From Bryobacterales bacterium (GTDB lineage: Bacteria > Acidobacteriota > Terriglobia > Bryobacterales > Bryobacteraceae), in NCBI GenBank assembly GCA_003132865.1, contig PKYZ01000655.1, positions 1-6,881 on the forward strand: a stretch of DNA of 6,881 nt, given 5' to 3'. The position numbers and the translations under genes were made by a program. The stretch's first letter is position 1. Every line of letters starts with the position of its first letter. Below, piece by piece: positions 1 to 5,219 of this stretch. The notes below the pieces were generated by a model. It was not told the origin of the DNA. It did no database searches and saw nothing but the letters and a program-made list of their open reading frames with translations.

Positions 1-5
1 AGCAT
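1..5 (-). CDS. Possible start of a minus-strand gene running off the left edge
   Basis: Read on the minus strand, the window ends with AAGGAG, seven bases, then ATG at 5-3. That is a full Shine-Dalgarno site at a good spacing. Only the first codon and two more bases lie in the window, so nothing can be said about the product. The stop codon of the minus-strand frame at 7-378 lies one base before this ATG, which would fit translational coupling if that frame is real. The site could also be chance. Confidence 0.3.
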
Positions 6-6
6 T

Positions 7-378
7 TCATTTCTCCTTTGAAGGTAAACTTGCAGCGAGCACGTGCGCGGCCTTGTTCGCTCTGTTGATCCCGTTTGCCGCGCGATGCAGGCGTCGTGCA
101 TCAATTGCTATTGCACGAGTCGCACCAACGTCCTTCTCTGTTGAGCCGATTCGCTCGCCGGTGAATTGCGGACTCGGGTTGGAAGGAGCGAGGCCGTCTG
201 ATGGTAACGATATTCGGTCAAGTGACCGCGGGCCGTCAGAAACCTCAGCCTGTACATTTATGGTCGCCAAGGGCACACCAGGGCACAGTATAGTACCTTC
301 GCGCAAAAATCGCGTTTCCGCGCCCTTTCGTGGATGGTAATACGCTCGAAGTGGCCTGGGCATGGGCTCCGAGAGCAA
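7..378 (-). CDS. Possible hypothetical protein, up to 123 aa, unrecognised
   Basis: This open frame runs to a TGA directly before the strong ribosome binding site and ATG at the left edge, which is the main reason to list it. I do not recognise the protein. It has no membrane segment, no cysteine pattern and no familiar motif; the last 50 residues are rich in Ala, Arg and Asn. Codon use is unremarkable in the first half and looks more coding-like only near the end, with G or C in most third positions over the last 20 codons. No convincing ribosome binding site marks the start, so the true gene may be shorter, or the frame may be chance. A plus-strand frame at 53-340 overlaps it and looks even less like a gene. 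Confidence 0.22.
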   Translation of the reverse strand: MLSEPMPRPLRAYYHPRKGAETRFLREGTILCPGVPLATINVQAEVSDGPRSLDRISLPSDGLAPSNPSPQFTGERIGSTEKDVGATRAIAIDARRLHRAANGINRANKAAHVLAASLPSKEK

Positions 379-858
379 TTCGGGATACGGGGAGCGGCGC
401 GTCAGGCGCTAACCTACTGCTGCATGGCAGATTGGTCCGATGGAGCATCCGTGCCTGGGGCCAGCTAAACGGTGCGTATGGCAGTGGAGAGGACGCGTAT
501 TTGAATCCTTGATCCACGTGTTTCTGGAGCACGGCGGCAAGCTTTCTGTGAAGCTGCGCGGATGCACTTCGCTCACTCGGTTTCATCTTTGAAAAAATGG
601 CTTGCGTGACTTGGGCATCAGTGGTCAACCTCGCTGAGAGTTGCCGCCATGTTTTTGCCGTTGACAGGTCGCCGCCGAGGGCCTCAACGTGTCCGGTCGT
701 TGGCTTCGGCGGTGTTCGCGAGCATCGGTGTGAGAATCGACTGGCGCGAGCGGGATTCCTGCCCGGTTGGGGTAGGTGCCATCCAGGTGCGCCTGTCCTA
801 CGACTCGACCAGCATGCGTCATGACCGCGCCGAGCGCGGCACCAAGCGGAACCAAGAC
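379..858. other. Stretch without a recognisable gene
   Basis: Several overlapping frames are open on both strands, as is common in GC-rich DNA, but none shows a known domain together with a good start site. The least random part is a minus-strand reading at about 480-720, whose peptide includes MKPSERSASAQL and AVLQKHVDQGFKY with fairly natural codon use. It has no usable start signal and I cannot name it. It may be the remains of an old gene. I see no tRNA, repeat array or clear promoter here. Confidence 0.3.
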
Positions 859-1310
859 ATGACGACATTCACCATCGACAACCAGCACAGCCTCACGGTG
901 CTTGACCCGCCCCAGATGCATGCCCCACTCACGCTCATCGAAACCCTTCCTCCGCTGGCCTGCCTGCACTGCGCATCCACCCAGGCCACGTGCGGCGGGA
1001 CCGCGCAATCGCCGACGCCCTATTGGGCTACGCCAGCAACTGCGTATGCTGCGACCCGGAGACCGGCAACGCCTGCCCCCGGTGCGGCAGCGCGAATCTG
1101 GAGTATGGAACCTACGACTTCGGCTCCGATTCGGAAACCGGCTACGCGGACGCGGGCGAGCACTACCGCTGCCTGGACTGCGGCTCTTACCGGCGACCTG
1201 GACGACACCGCCGCCGCCCTGGTGATACTGGCTCAGCCGGCGCGCAAGCCCATGACGTCTGCGATTTCTGCGGCGCAGTCTGCCGGAAGTGGCATGACGT
1301 CAGGCAGTAA
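859..1310 (+). pseudogene. Frameshifted cysteine-rich zinc-ribbon protein
   Basis: The ATG at 859 has only a weak upstream purine site (GCGGAA). It opens a peptide starting MTTFTIDNQHSL; similar MTTFTID starts occur in acidobacterial accessory proteins, some of DUF3489 type, but the rest differs. This frame contains a CLHC motif. At about 985-1000 the coding signal moves to another frame, which carries CVCC, CPRCG and CLDCG, spaced like a zinc ribbon with an acidic linker (YDFGSDSETG). At about 1190 it moves again (TGDLDDTAAALV), and at about 1236 it returns to the previous frame, which gives CDFCGAVC and stops at 1308-1310. In each segment only the chosen frame has G/C-rich third positions. 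The likely original was one protein of about 150 aa with two or more metal-binding knuckles. An alternative is a shorter intact protein starting at GTG 990 (106 aa), but its Arg-rich middle (RRPGRHRRRPG) looks like out-of-frame translation. Confidence 0.5.
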
Positions 1311-1432
1311 CCAAGACCTGTCTGGCTCCTGGATCGGTATCAGGGCCTTGATATGCCCTGTTCCGGCTATCGCCAGGTGGCATGCCTGGAACGGCATCAA
1401 AGATGCACAGTGAAGGGGTGAGGAGAACTCTA

Positions 1433-1870
1433 ATGCAAGATCAAGGCAAGATCAAGAAAACCGATCCGGACAAGCAGTATCGTCGCGTGCTGTCAGCGAG
1501 CACGTTGGCCGGCGATCAAGTGAAGAACTCGGCTGGAGAGGACCTTGGGAAAGTGGACGAGATCATGATCGACATTCTCTCTGGTAAAGTTGCCTATGCC
1601 GTCCTGTCCTTCGGCGGATTCCTCGGTATGGGTAACAAGCTGTTCGCGGTACCATGGAGCGCTCTGAGACTAGACGAGGACAAGAAGCACTTTGTTCTAG
1701 ATGTCGACAAGAAGAAGCTGGAGAATGCTCCGGGATTTGACAATGCCAATTGGCCGGACATGGCGGATACCAGTTGGGGAACCCAAATCTTCAGCTACTA
1801 CGGAGCGGTGCCCTACTGGGAGGCCCAGAAGGAGGAAAGAACGCCCCGGAGCGGCGGTGGCGGGCTGTAA
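1433..1870 (+). CDS. PRC-barrel domain protein, 145 aa
   Basis: A small soluble protein with one PRC-barrel, a beta-barrel fold first described in photosynthetic reaction centre H subunits and RimM and also found in stress-related proteins. The barrel covers about residues 17-95, with the typical pattern VLSASTLAGDQVKNSAGEDL, then GKVAYAVLSFGG, then KLFAVPWSALRL. The C-terminal tail, with a WPDMAD...WG...YYG...PYWE pattern, is characteristic of a soil-bacterial subgroup. There is no signal peptide or membrane segment. The ATG at 1433 is chosen over upstream in-frame starts because AGGAGA lies six bases before it and the family begins near here. It stands alone on this strand with a strong hairpin 66 bases after the stop. 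The exact role is unknown; members often sit beside CsbD and similar stress genes, as here. Confidence 0.9.
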   Translation: MQDQGKIKKTDPDKQYRRVLSASTLAGDQVKNSAGEDLGKVDEIMIDILSGKVAYAVLSFGGFLGMGNKLFAVPWSALRLDEDKKHFVLDVDKKKLENAPGFDNANWPDMADTSWGTQIFSYYGAVPYWEAQKEERTPRSGGGGL

Positions 1871-1893
1871 ACGGGACTCGCGGTTCCGCTAAA

Positions 1894-1911
1894 TCAACCT
1901 ATTTGGGTTGA
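1894..1911 (+). other. Small hairpin after the PRC-barrel gene
   Basis: TCAACC and GGTTGA form a six-base-pair stem around a six-base loop. It is followed by AAAAG on this strand, so it is not a classical terminator. It may only be part of the 3' untranslated region. Confidence 0.3.
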
Positions 1912-1935
1912 AAAGAAGTGCCATTGGAGGCGCGC

Positions 1936-1973
1936 GCCGCGACCGATCACTAACCCGGTCGCGGCCTTCCCCC
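1936..1973 (+). terminator. Strong GC hairpin, probable transcription terminator
   Basis: GCCGCGACCG (1936-1945) and CGGTCGCGGC (1956-1965) are perfect 10-base complements around the loop ATCACTAACC. The hairpin lies 66 bases after the PRC-barrel stop. The tail is CTTCCCCC rather than a run of T, so it may be a non-canonical terminator or an mRNA-stabilising 3' structure. Confidence 0.5.
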
Positions 1974-2205
1974 TGGAGCGTGCTTGTGTTCGGCAGCGGC
2001 CGCGCGCTGGTGCCGGCTCCATGCCGCTTCGGCTTCAAGCACGACTATTTGGCAGGGTGCTGTCCAGAGGGATCACCGGACGAAGATGAGTTTCGCGCCC
2101 ATAGAAAGAATTGCGAGCCCGACCTTTGAGCCCCCAGGCACACGGATTGAAGCTGGACCATTGAACCGGGGTACTGTAGAATCAGGGGCCATGGATCGGG
2201 GGCCT
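1974..2205. other. Intergenic stretch with no gene seen
   Basis: I find no recognisable protein in any frame. Frames running through it (for example from 1908 and 1984) give Arg/Pro-rich peptides typical of chance translation. Near the NRAMP remnant TTGAAC (2161) and TAGAAT (2177) resemble promoter boxes, but they are only 10 bases apart, which is too close to act as a sigma-70 pair. Confidence 0.35.
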
Positions 2206-2412
2206 ATGAGCCAGAACTCTTCGGGGCGCCACGGCCGCGAGACGGGCGTTTGTCCTACAGTGCCTGCCTTCCGCAGATTCTTTTCGAATCTTGGCCCCGG
2301 ATTGATTACCGGCGTCGCAGATGACGACCCAGGCCGGCATCTCGACGTATTCGGTTCACCGGCGCCACGTTCGGCTACACGCCCTCGTGGACCGCCCTAT
2401 CTGCCCCGGCGC
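2206..2412 (+). pseudogene. N-terminal remnant of an NRAMP-type Mn2+/Fe2+ transporter
   Basis: The peptide from ATG 2206 contains FRRFFSNLGPGLITGVADDDP, the first-helix signature of divalent-metal NRAMP transporters; in this family the Asp of the DPG/DPS motif binds the metal ion. The rest of the signature is present but in other frames. GISTYSV is read after one extra base at about 2332-2335, and TGATFGYTPSWTAL after one extra base at 2357. Together the three pieces give the expected order GPGLITG-ADDDP-GISTYSV-TGATFGYT-WTAL. Nothing convincing follows, although the family is usually about 400 residues or more, so at least 330 residues are missing. A hairpin with five T's stands at 2435-2461, perhaps the gene's original terminator left after an internal deletion. 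No functional transporter can be made from this. Confidence 0.8.
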
Positions 2413-2434
2413 ACAGGTGCAGCGCGAAGTTCCC

Positions 2435-2461
2435 CGCCCACCGCCTGACTTGGGCGTTTTT
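2435..2461 (+). terminator. Rho-independent terminator candidate
   Basis: CGCCCA (2435-2440) pairs with TGGGCG (2451-2456) around a 10-base loop and is followed directly by TTTTT. The orientation fits the plus strand, just after the NRAMP remnant. The stem is short, so confidence is moderate. Confidence 0.5.
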
Positions 2462-2507
2462 CCGCGAGGTCAACAGAAGGAAAGTGGTGAATGGCGGCCC
2501 AACCGGG

Positions 2508-2720
2508 TTATTTCTTTCTGCCTGTTACGATGAGCACAACGCCGGCAATGAGCGCCACCGCGCCCGCGATGGGAGGCAGCGAAACGTTGTGTGCCTGTTC
2601 GCGTGTAGCGTGAATCGGTCCGATGTCAACCACTTTTTCCCTGGTCGTGTACGTAAAACCTCCCCAGGCCAGACCGAAAAGACCGAGCGCAATCAGAATC
2701 ATCCCAAGCGTCTTGTTCAC
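2508..2720 (-). CDS. Small two-helix membrane protein, 70 aa
   Basis: The start is GTG at 2720, preceded by a perfect AAGGAGG at a five-base spacing, which decides the start. Residues 4-24 form one hydrophobic helix and about 50-67 a second. Between them is a conserved loop, TYTTREKVVDIGPIHAT, then SLPP before helix 2. This loop is familiar from short uncharacterised membrane proteins of Acidobacteriota and Proteobacteria. Both ends are short and charged (MNK, GRKK), which suggests termini on the cytoplasmic side with the loop outside. It lies 98 bases downstream of the CsbD-like gene on the same strand and may be cotranscribed with it. No function is established; a role in envelope stress is only inferred from the neighbour. 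Confidence 0.88.
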   Translation of the reverse strand: MNKTLGMILIALGLFGLAWGGFTYTTREKVVDIGPIHATREQAHNVSLPPIAGAVALIAGVVLIVTGRKK

Positions 2721-2818
2721 GGCGGCCTCCTTCGGCGGCGGTAGCTAAGCAGTGACGGCCCAATCTGACCAATGTCCTCAAGCGGAGCTACGTGCACTGC
2801 GCAGAGAACCGGTCTATT

Positions 2819-2998
2819 TTACTTCTCGAATATTTCTTCAATTTGGCCGACTTTCTTTTGGACTTTGCCGGCGAGTTTTTCGTTTTGGCCTTTGGCCTCC
2901 AGGTTGGGGTCGTTCGTGACCTGTCCGGCTTTCTCTTTGACGTTGCCTTTCAATTCATGAAGCTTGCCTTTGATCTGATCCTTCGTGCTCGGTTCCAT
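2819..2998 (-). CDS. CsbD-like stress-response protein, 59 aa
   Basis: The short, highly charged sequence has the CsbD pattern: DQIKGKLHELKGNVKEKAGQ, then NPNLEAKGQ-like DPNLEAKGQNEKLAGKVQKKVGQIEEI. Such proteins are small, soluble and Lys/Glu/Gly-rich; the Bacillus subtilis founder is under general-stress sigma-B control, and the molecular function is unknown. The ATG at 2998 is chosen because AGGAG lies seven bases upstream and the family begins just before this point; the longer in-frame extension back to 3226 is not family-like. It is the first of two minus-strand genes, with the small membrane protein downstream. About 250 bases upstream contain no gene and should hold its promoter, which I could not pinpoint. 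Confidence 0.93.
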   Translation of the reverse strand: MEPSTKDQIKGKLHELKGNVKEKAGQVTNDPNLEAKGQNEKLAGKVQKKVGQIEEIFEK

Positions 2999-3167
2999 TT
3001 GGTCTCTCCTCTTCTCTTTCGCGAACTTTCCACTAAAGCTGTTTCCGGTATTCGATAAGGGCCGATCTTCTGCTCTCCATCCAGTGCAATGCAGATTGGG
3101 GACCAAAGCCGAATGTATGCGAACACAAGGTAGAAACCCGAGGCTCCCGCAGGTTGTTATGTGCAGG

Positions 3168-3189
3168 TTTTGCCGTCCCTCAGGCAAAA
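3168..3189. other. Inverted repeat upstream of the CsbD-like gene
   Basis: TTTTGCC (3168-3174) and GGCAAAA (3183-3189) are perfect seven-base complements around an eight-base spacer, 170 bases upstream of the CsbD-like start. It has no T run after it on the plus strand. It could be an operator, a weak bidirectional terminator or chance. Confidence 0.35.
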
Positions 3190-3247
3190 AGTGCTGAAGG
3201 TCAGACGTGTTGGCTCTGTTAGTCACTCTTCGACGGAGGTTCCCGCT

Positions 3248-3316
3248 GTGACCATACCCGGTGGCCTAGCCAGCCTCACGGCTCGCGTGCGGCGCGTCAT
3301 GGAGGCCGTGGCGTGA
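3248..3316 (+). CDS. Mini-ORF 1, 22 aa, or remnant of a larger gene
   Basis: The GTG start has GGAGG eight bases upstream. The peptide includes GLASLTARVRRVMEAVA, and nearly all third positions are G or C, as in real genes of this genome. It is too short for a known family. It may be the front of a gene cut by an early stop, because codons after the TGA do not continue convincingly. It is the first of several tiny plus-strand frames ending at 3632. Confidence 0.35.
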   Translation: MTIPGGLASLTARVRRVMEAVA

Positions 3317-3357
3317 ACCTTCGGGCACCGCGACTGGCCGGCGTGAGGAGCGACTGA

Positions 3358-3423
3358 ATGCGTGTGCTGGAGAGACGCCTTCGCCGGCTTGAAGTGGGGC
3401 TGCTACTGCCGGTTGAAATATGA
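3358..3423 (+). CDS. Mini-ORF 2, 21 aa, RLRRLE-type coiled-coil start
   Basis: ATG 3358 has AGGAG seven bases upstream, an excellent site. The peptide MRVLERRLRRLEVGLLLPVE resembles the amphipathic N-terminus of short acidobacterial and phage-like proteins with an RLxRLE repeat. It ends at TGA 3421-3423. The same frame continues with a second version of the same motif (LAQRLERLEDRLLP), so this may be a duplicated gene start or the front half of a gene broken by a nonsense change. Confidence 0.45.
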   Translation: MRVLERRLRRLEVGLLLPVEI

Positions 3424-3567
3424 TTCAGCAAGAACCTCGCTCAGCGGTTGGAACGGCTGGAAGATCGCCTGCTGCCGGCCAACGAAGAACCTATCGTACT
3501 CGTGATCCAGGGCGTCGATCCGGACGGGCACAAGGCTGAATTTCTCCGGCTCACGGTGCCTGTATGA
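3424..3567 (+). pseudogene. RLERLE-type short protein lacking its start codon
   Basis: The frame from 3424 reads KNLAQRLERLEDRLLPANEE, then PIVLVIQGVDPDGHKAEFLRLTVPV, and stops at 3565-3567. An N-terminal coiled-coil with a C-terminal beta-rich segment (VLVIQG-DPDG-FLRLTV) is a layout seen in small uncharacterised proteins of Acidobacteriota. No ATG or GTG lies at the expected position. The frame is in phase with mini-ORF 2 and separated from it only by TGA 3421. The ATG at 3420 is in another frame. Initiation at TTG 3448 would lose most of the coiled coil and lacks a ribosome binding site. Most likely it is a gene that lost its start when fused to a related upstream copy, or one gene of 69 sense codons interrupted by a stop. 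Confidence 0.5.
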
Positions 3568-3632
3568 CCGCAACCGCCGAACGCGAGGTTCCGGTGAAGG
3601 CCATCGCAAGGCACCGGGTGAGCCTCGCCTGA
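3564..3632 (+). CDS. Mini-ORF 3, 22 aa, overlapping the previous stop
   Basis: The ATG overlaps the upstream TGA as ATGA, the usual sign of translational coupling. The peptide MTATAEREVPVKAIARHRV continues to a TGA at 3630-3632, and most third positions are G or C. No family is recognised, and it may be the front of a truncated gene. AT-rich sequence (AAAAATAAAC) follows the stop. Confidence 0.35.
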   Translation: MTATAEREVPVKAIARHRVSLA

Positions 3633-3984
3633 AAAATAAACTTTTCCAAATTGCTGAGCGCGAATTTCGGTGATCGTCGAATCCCACAAACGCTAGAAGC
3701 TACTTTCCGTCGCAAAGTGGACTACTCTGCGCCGCAGGGGCGAGAAGTCCGCCCAGGGAATCGGTGCGGGAACAATATGGACACTCCATGGGAGGAGATC
3801 CGCCGATGGGGCCGGCGACCCAATCGTGTCAGCAGACGACGAAGTAGCTACCGATATCGCCGCATAATGCCGTCTTGCCTGCGTTGCCGGAGCGCGGCAC
3901 CATGCGTTGTCCAATTCCTGGGGACGGTTCGTATTTGTTCCCGGCCGTTGCGGACGTTGCCGCTGCGGCACCCGCAACGAGATA
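3633..3984. other. 352-base stretch with no recognisable gene
   Basis: Short frames exist on both strands (for example 3693-4052 minus and 3651-4016 plus), but the peptides have no motif and no good start sites. At its right end GTTGCGG (3947-3953) can pair with CCGCAAC (3972-3978), and alternatively CGTTGC (3955-3960) with GCAACG (3974-3979). Both lie just before the start of the membrane protein gene. Confidence 0.35.
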
Positions 3985-4575
3985 ATGTCTCCTTGGCCCA
4001 TGCTCTGGACACATAAAGCATTCTGGATGACGCCGCTCGCAATTGTCATCATTCTGCTTCTGTTTTCTGCCGCACTCTCACGCGGACTCCTCCATCGGGT
4101 TTACCAGCGCCAACTGGCTGAATCGCGCCGGGAGCGGCTTTTCCTGGCGTCGATAGGATATTTCATCGCTGCCCTGGTCGTGCGTGGAATCACGTTCGCC
4201 ATTCACAATCACATTGGGCCTTTCCACGACGTATCGATGCACGGCAGGCACATCCATCACCTGGTATGGGGTATAGCTCTGCTCTTGGTGGTCGGCTACG
4301 GATGGCTTCTCCAGGTCGGCGCTGGCGCGGCACGCTCAAACGTGTGGGCCGCGCGGACCATGTGCATGGCTTATGGAGTGGGCGCTGCGCTCACGTTGGA
4401 TGAGTTCGCGCTGTGGCTCAATCTCCGTGACGTGTACTGGGAGCGGGAAGGGCGCGAAAGTTTCGAAGCGATGGCGCTGTTCGCCGCAGTGCTCTGCATC
4501 GGAATCTTCGGCCACCCGTTCTTTCGTGGGGTCGGGCGCGAGTTTGCGGCGATCATTCGGCGGAAACGCCACTGA
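3985..4575 (+). CDS. Multi-pass membrane protein with HIHH motif, 196 aa
   Basis: An integral membrane protein with about five hydrophobic segments, near residues 17-33, 54-72, 91-110, 126-146 and 162-180. Between and within them are conserved-looking blocks: GRHIHHLVWGI at about 87-97, and GVGAALTLDEFALWLNLRDVYW at about 131-152 followed by EGRESFEA. I recognise this combination from uncharacterised membrane proteins of soil bacteria. The clustered His and acidic residues could bind a metal or form a catalytic site, but that is inference. The start is uncertain: ATG 3985 has only a weak GAG upstream, and ATG 4000 and 4027 are alternatives; 4027 still keeps the first helix. It converges with the antitoxin pair to its right. 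The reading frame is intact, unlike several neighbours. Confidence 0.82.
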   Translation: MSPWPMLWTHKAFWMTPLAIVIILLLFSAALSRGLLHRVYQRQLAESRRERLFLASIGYFIAALVVRGITFAIHNHIGPFHDVSMHGRHIHHLVWGIALLLVVGYGWLLQVGAGAARSNVWAARTMCMAYGVGAALTLDEFALWLNLRDVYWEREGRESFEAMALFAAVLCIGIFGHPFFRGVGREFAAIIRRKRH

Positions 4576-4644
4576 AGAAGGCGGCAGACAGGTTCCGATA
4601 AGACGAAACAACGCCGTCGTTCGCCGGGCCGAAGATAACGGGCT

Positions 4645-4698
4645 CCCTAGGACTAGCACCAGGTAGTGGATAGGACCGGCGTCAGCAACGACGATCAT
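4645..4698 (-). pseudogene. Truncated PIN-domain toxin (DUF3368/VapC-like)
   Basis: The ATG at 4698 overlaps the stop of the antitoxin gene as ATGA, the usual arrangement of the pair. The peptide MIVVADAGPIHYLVL is the typical first strand and helix of PIN-domain ribonuclease toxins paired with UPF0175 proteins, and it includes the first metal-binding Asp. After about residue 15-18 the sequence leaves the family (GSPLSSARRTT). The frame then runs antisense into the convergent membrane gene, so the remaining acidic residues and more than 100 residues of the domain are absent. A cleaving toxin cannot be made from this remnant. Confidence 0.75.
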
Positions 4699-4979
4699 GC
4701 GCGGCGTTCGGCCTTCCGGATTTCCTCTATGTGCCGGATGGTTGCGAGGTCGTGCTCAAAATCTTGAGCTGTGTACTTCTCGACCCGATGCTCTTTCAGG
4801 AAGCCATCGAGCTCGTAGCGCGAAGAGATGCCCAGGAGAGTGCGGAGCTGGTAGCCCGTCAGGCGGCGTTCACGGTAGGCTTCGAGGGCGAAGGATTCCA
4901 GTGCAGCGCGAGCGGGGTCCCGGCCGGGAGGGGCGAGAGTCGAGGCCAGATCGTCGGGGATTTCGAGGATGATCTGCAT
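4695..4979 (-). CDS. UPF0175 family antitoxin, 94 aa
   Basis: The sequence MQIILEIPDDLASTL, then DPARAALESFALEAYRERRLT, then LRTLLGISSRYELDGFLKEH is the UPF0175 pattern: a short N-terminal strand, a helix, and a helix-turn-helix-like core ending with the FLKEH segment, with a charged C-terminal helix. Members are the antitoxin partners of PIN-domain toxins (DUF3368/COG2405) and likely bind both toxin and operator DNA. The start at 4979 matches the usual family beginning. An upstream in-frame ATG at 4994 would add MIRWG; neither has a strong ribosome binding site. The toxin gene overlaps its stop by four bases but is reduced to a stub, leaving the antitoxin alone. The IS element begins 110 bases upstream and may have separated it from its promoter or operator. 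Confidence 0.88.
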   Translation of the reverse strand: MQIILEIPDDLASTLAPPGRDPARAALESFALEAYRERRLTGYQLRTLLGISSRYELDGFLKEHRVEKYTAQDFEHDLATIRHIEEIRKAERRA

Positions 4980-5083
4980 GCCCCAGCGTATCATGACCAA
5001 ATAGGGTGAGCCGACGGCAGGCATCTGCCATATCCGGGCACGAGCAGGCCGACGTGGACTTTTCTGCAAGACGGGCCGCGGGA

Positions 5084-5089
5084 CTGGAG
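5084..5089 (+). repeat. Left copy of the target-site duplication (CTGGAG)
   Basis: CTGGAG directly before the IS left end is repeated directly after its right end at 6489-6494. Because the element's terminal bases are ambiguous, a 4-base (TGGA) or 2-base (GG) duplication with an inverted repeat longer by one or two bases fits equally well. Confidence 0.7.
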
Positions 5090-5106
5090 AGGTACTTGCA
5101 AAAATA
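5090..5106 (+). repeat. Left terminal inverted repeat of the IS
   Basis: AGGTACTTGCAAAAATA is the exact reverse complement of 6472-6488. The preceding AG (5088-5089) also pairs with CT at 6489-6490, giving up to 19 matched bases. Confidence 0.9.
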
Positions 5107-5150
5107 GCGGCGGATTGCCGCTTTCGTCAAAACATAGACCAGTAATAATG

Positions 5151-5180
5151 TTTAGAAGAGGGGCTGTCCCCGGATACAAT
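5151..5180 (+). promoter_or_regulatory. Candidate transposase promoter
   Basis: TACAAT (5175-5180) resembles a -10 box, and TTTAGA (5151-5156) is a weak -35 at an 18-base spacing. It lies 40 bases before the transposase ATG. GGGG-CTGT-CCCC (5160-5171) between the boxes could act as an operator or structure. Confidence 0.35.
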
Positions 5181-5219
5181 ATTGTTTTGCCGACAAATCG
5201 TCTCGGAGACCAACCCCTC

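Noticed and set aside
245..868. Long minus-strand open frame (207 codons)
   Set aside because: The first 60 residues look like chance translation (Arg/Ser/Cys-rich), there is no ribosome binding site at the start, and no domain is recognised. Only about 480-720 has mildly coding-like codons, so I describe the stretch without calling a gene.
1353..1398. Imperfect inverted repeat before the PRC-barrel gene (ATGCC..GTTCC versus GGAAC..GGCAT)
   Set aside because: The arms need gaps and mismatches, so it is too weak to call an operator or riboswitch.
649..1413. Single 254-codon plus-strand frame covering the zinc-ribbon region
   Set aside because: Only its 859-1000 and 1189-1236 parts look coding. 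The Cys motifs in between lie in a different frame.
3421..3423. TGA read as selenocysteine or read through between the two RLxRLE motifs
   Set aside because: There is no selenocysteine-insertion structure evident and no redox motif. Duplication or a nonsense change explains it more simply.
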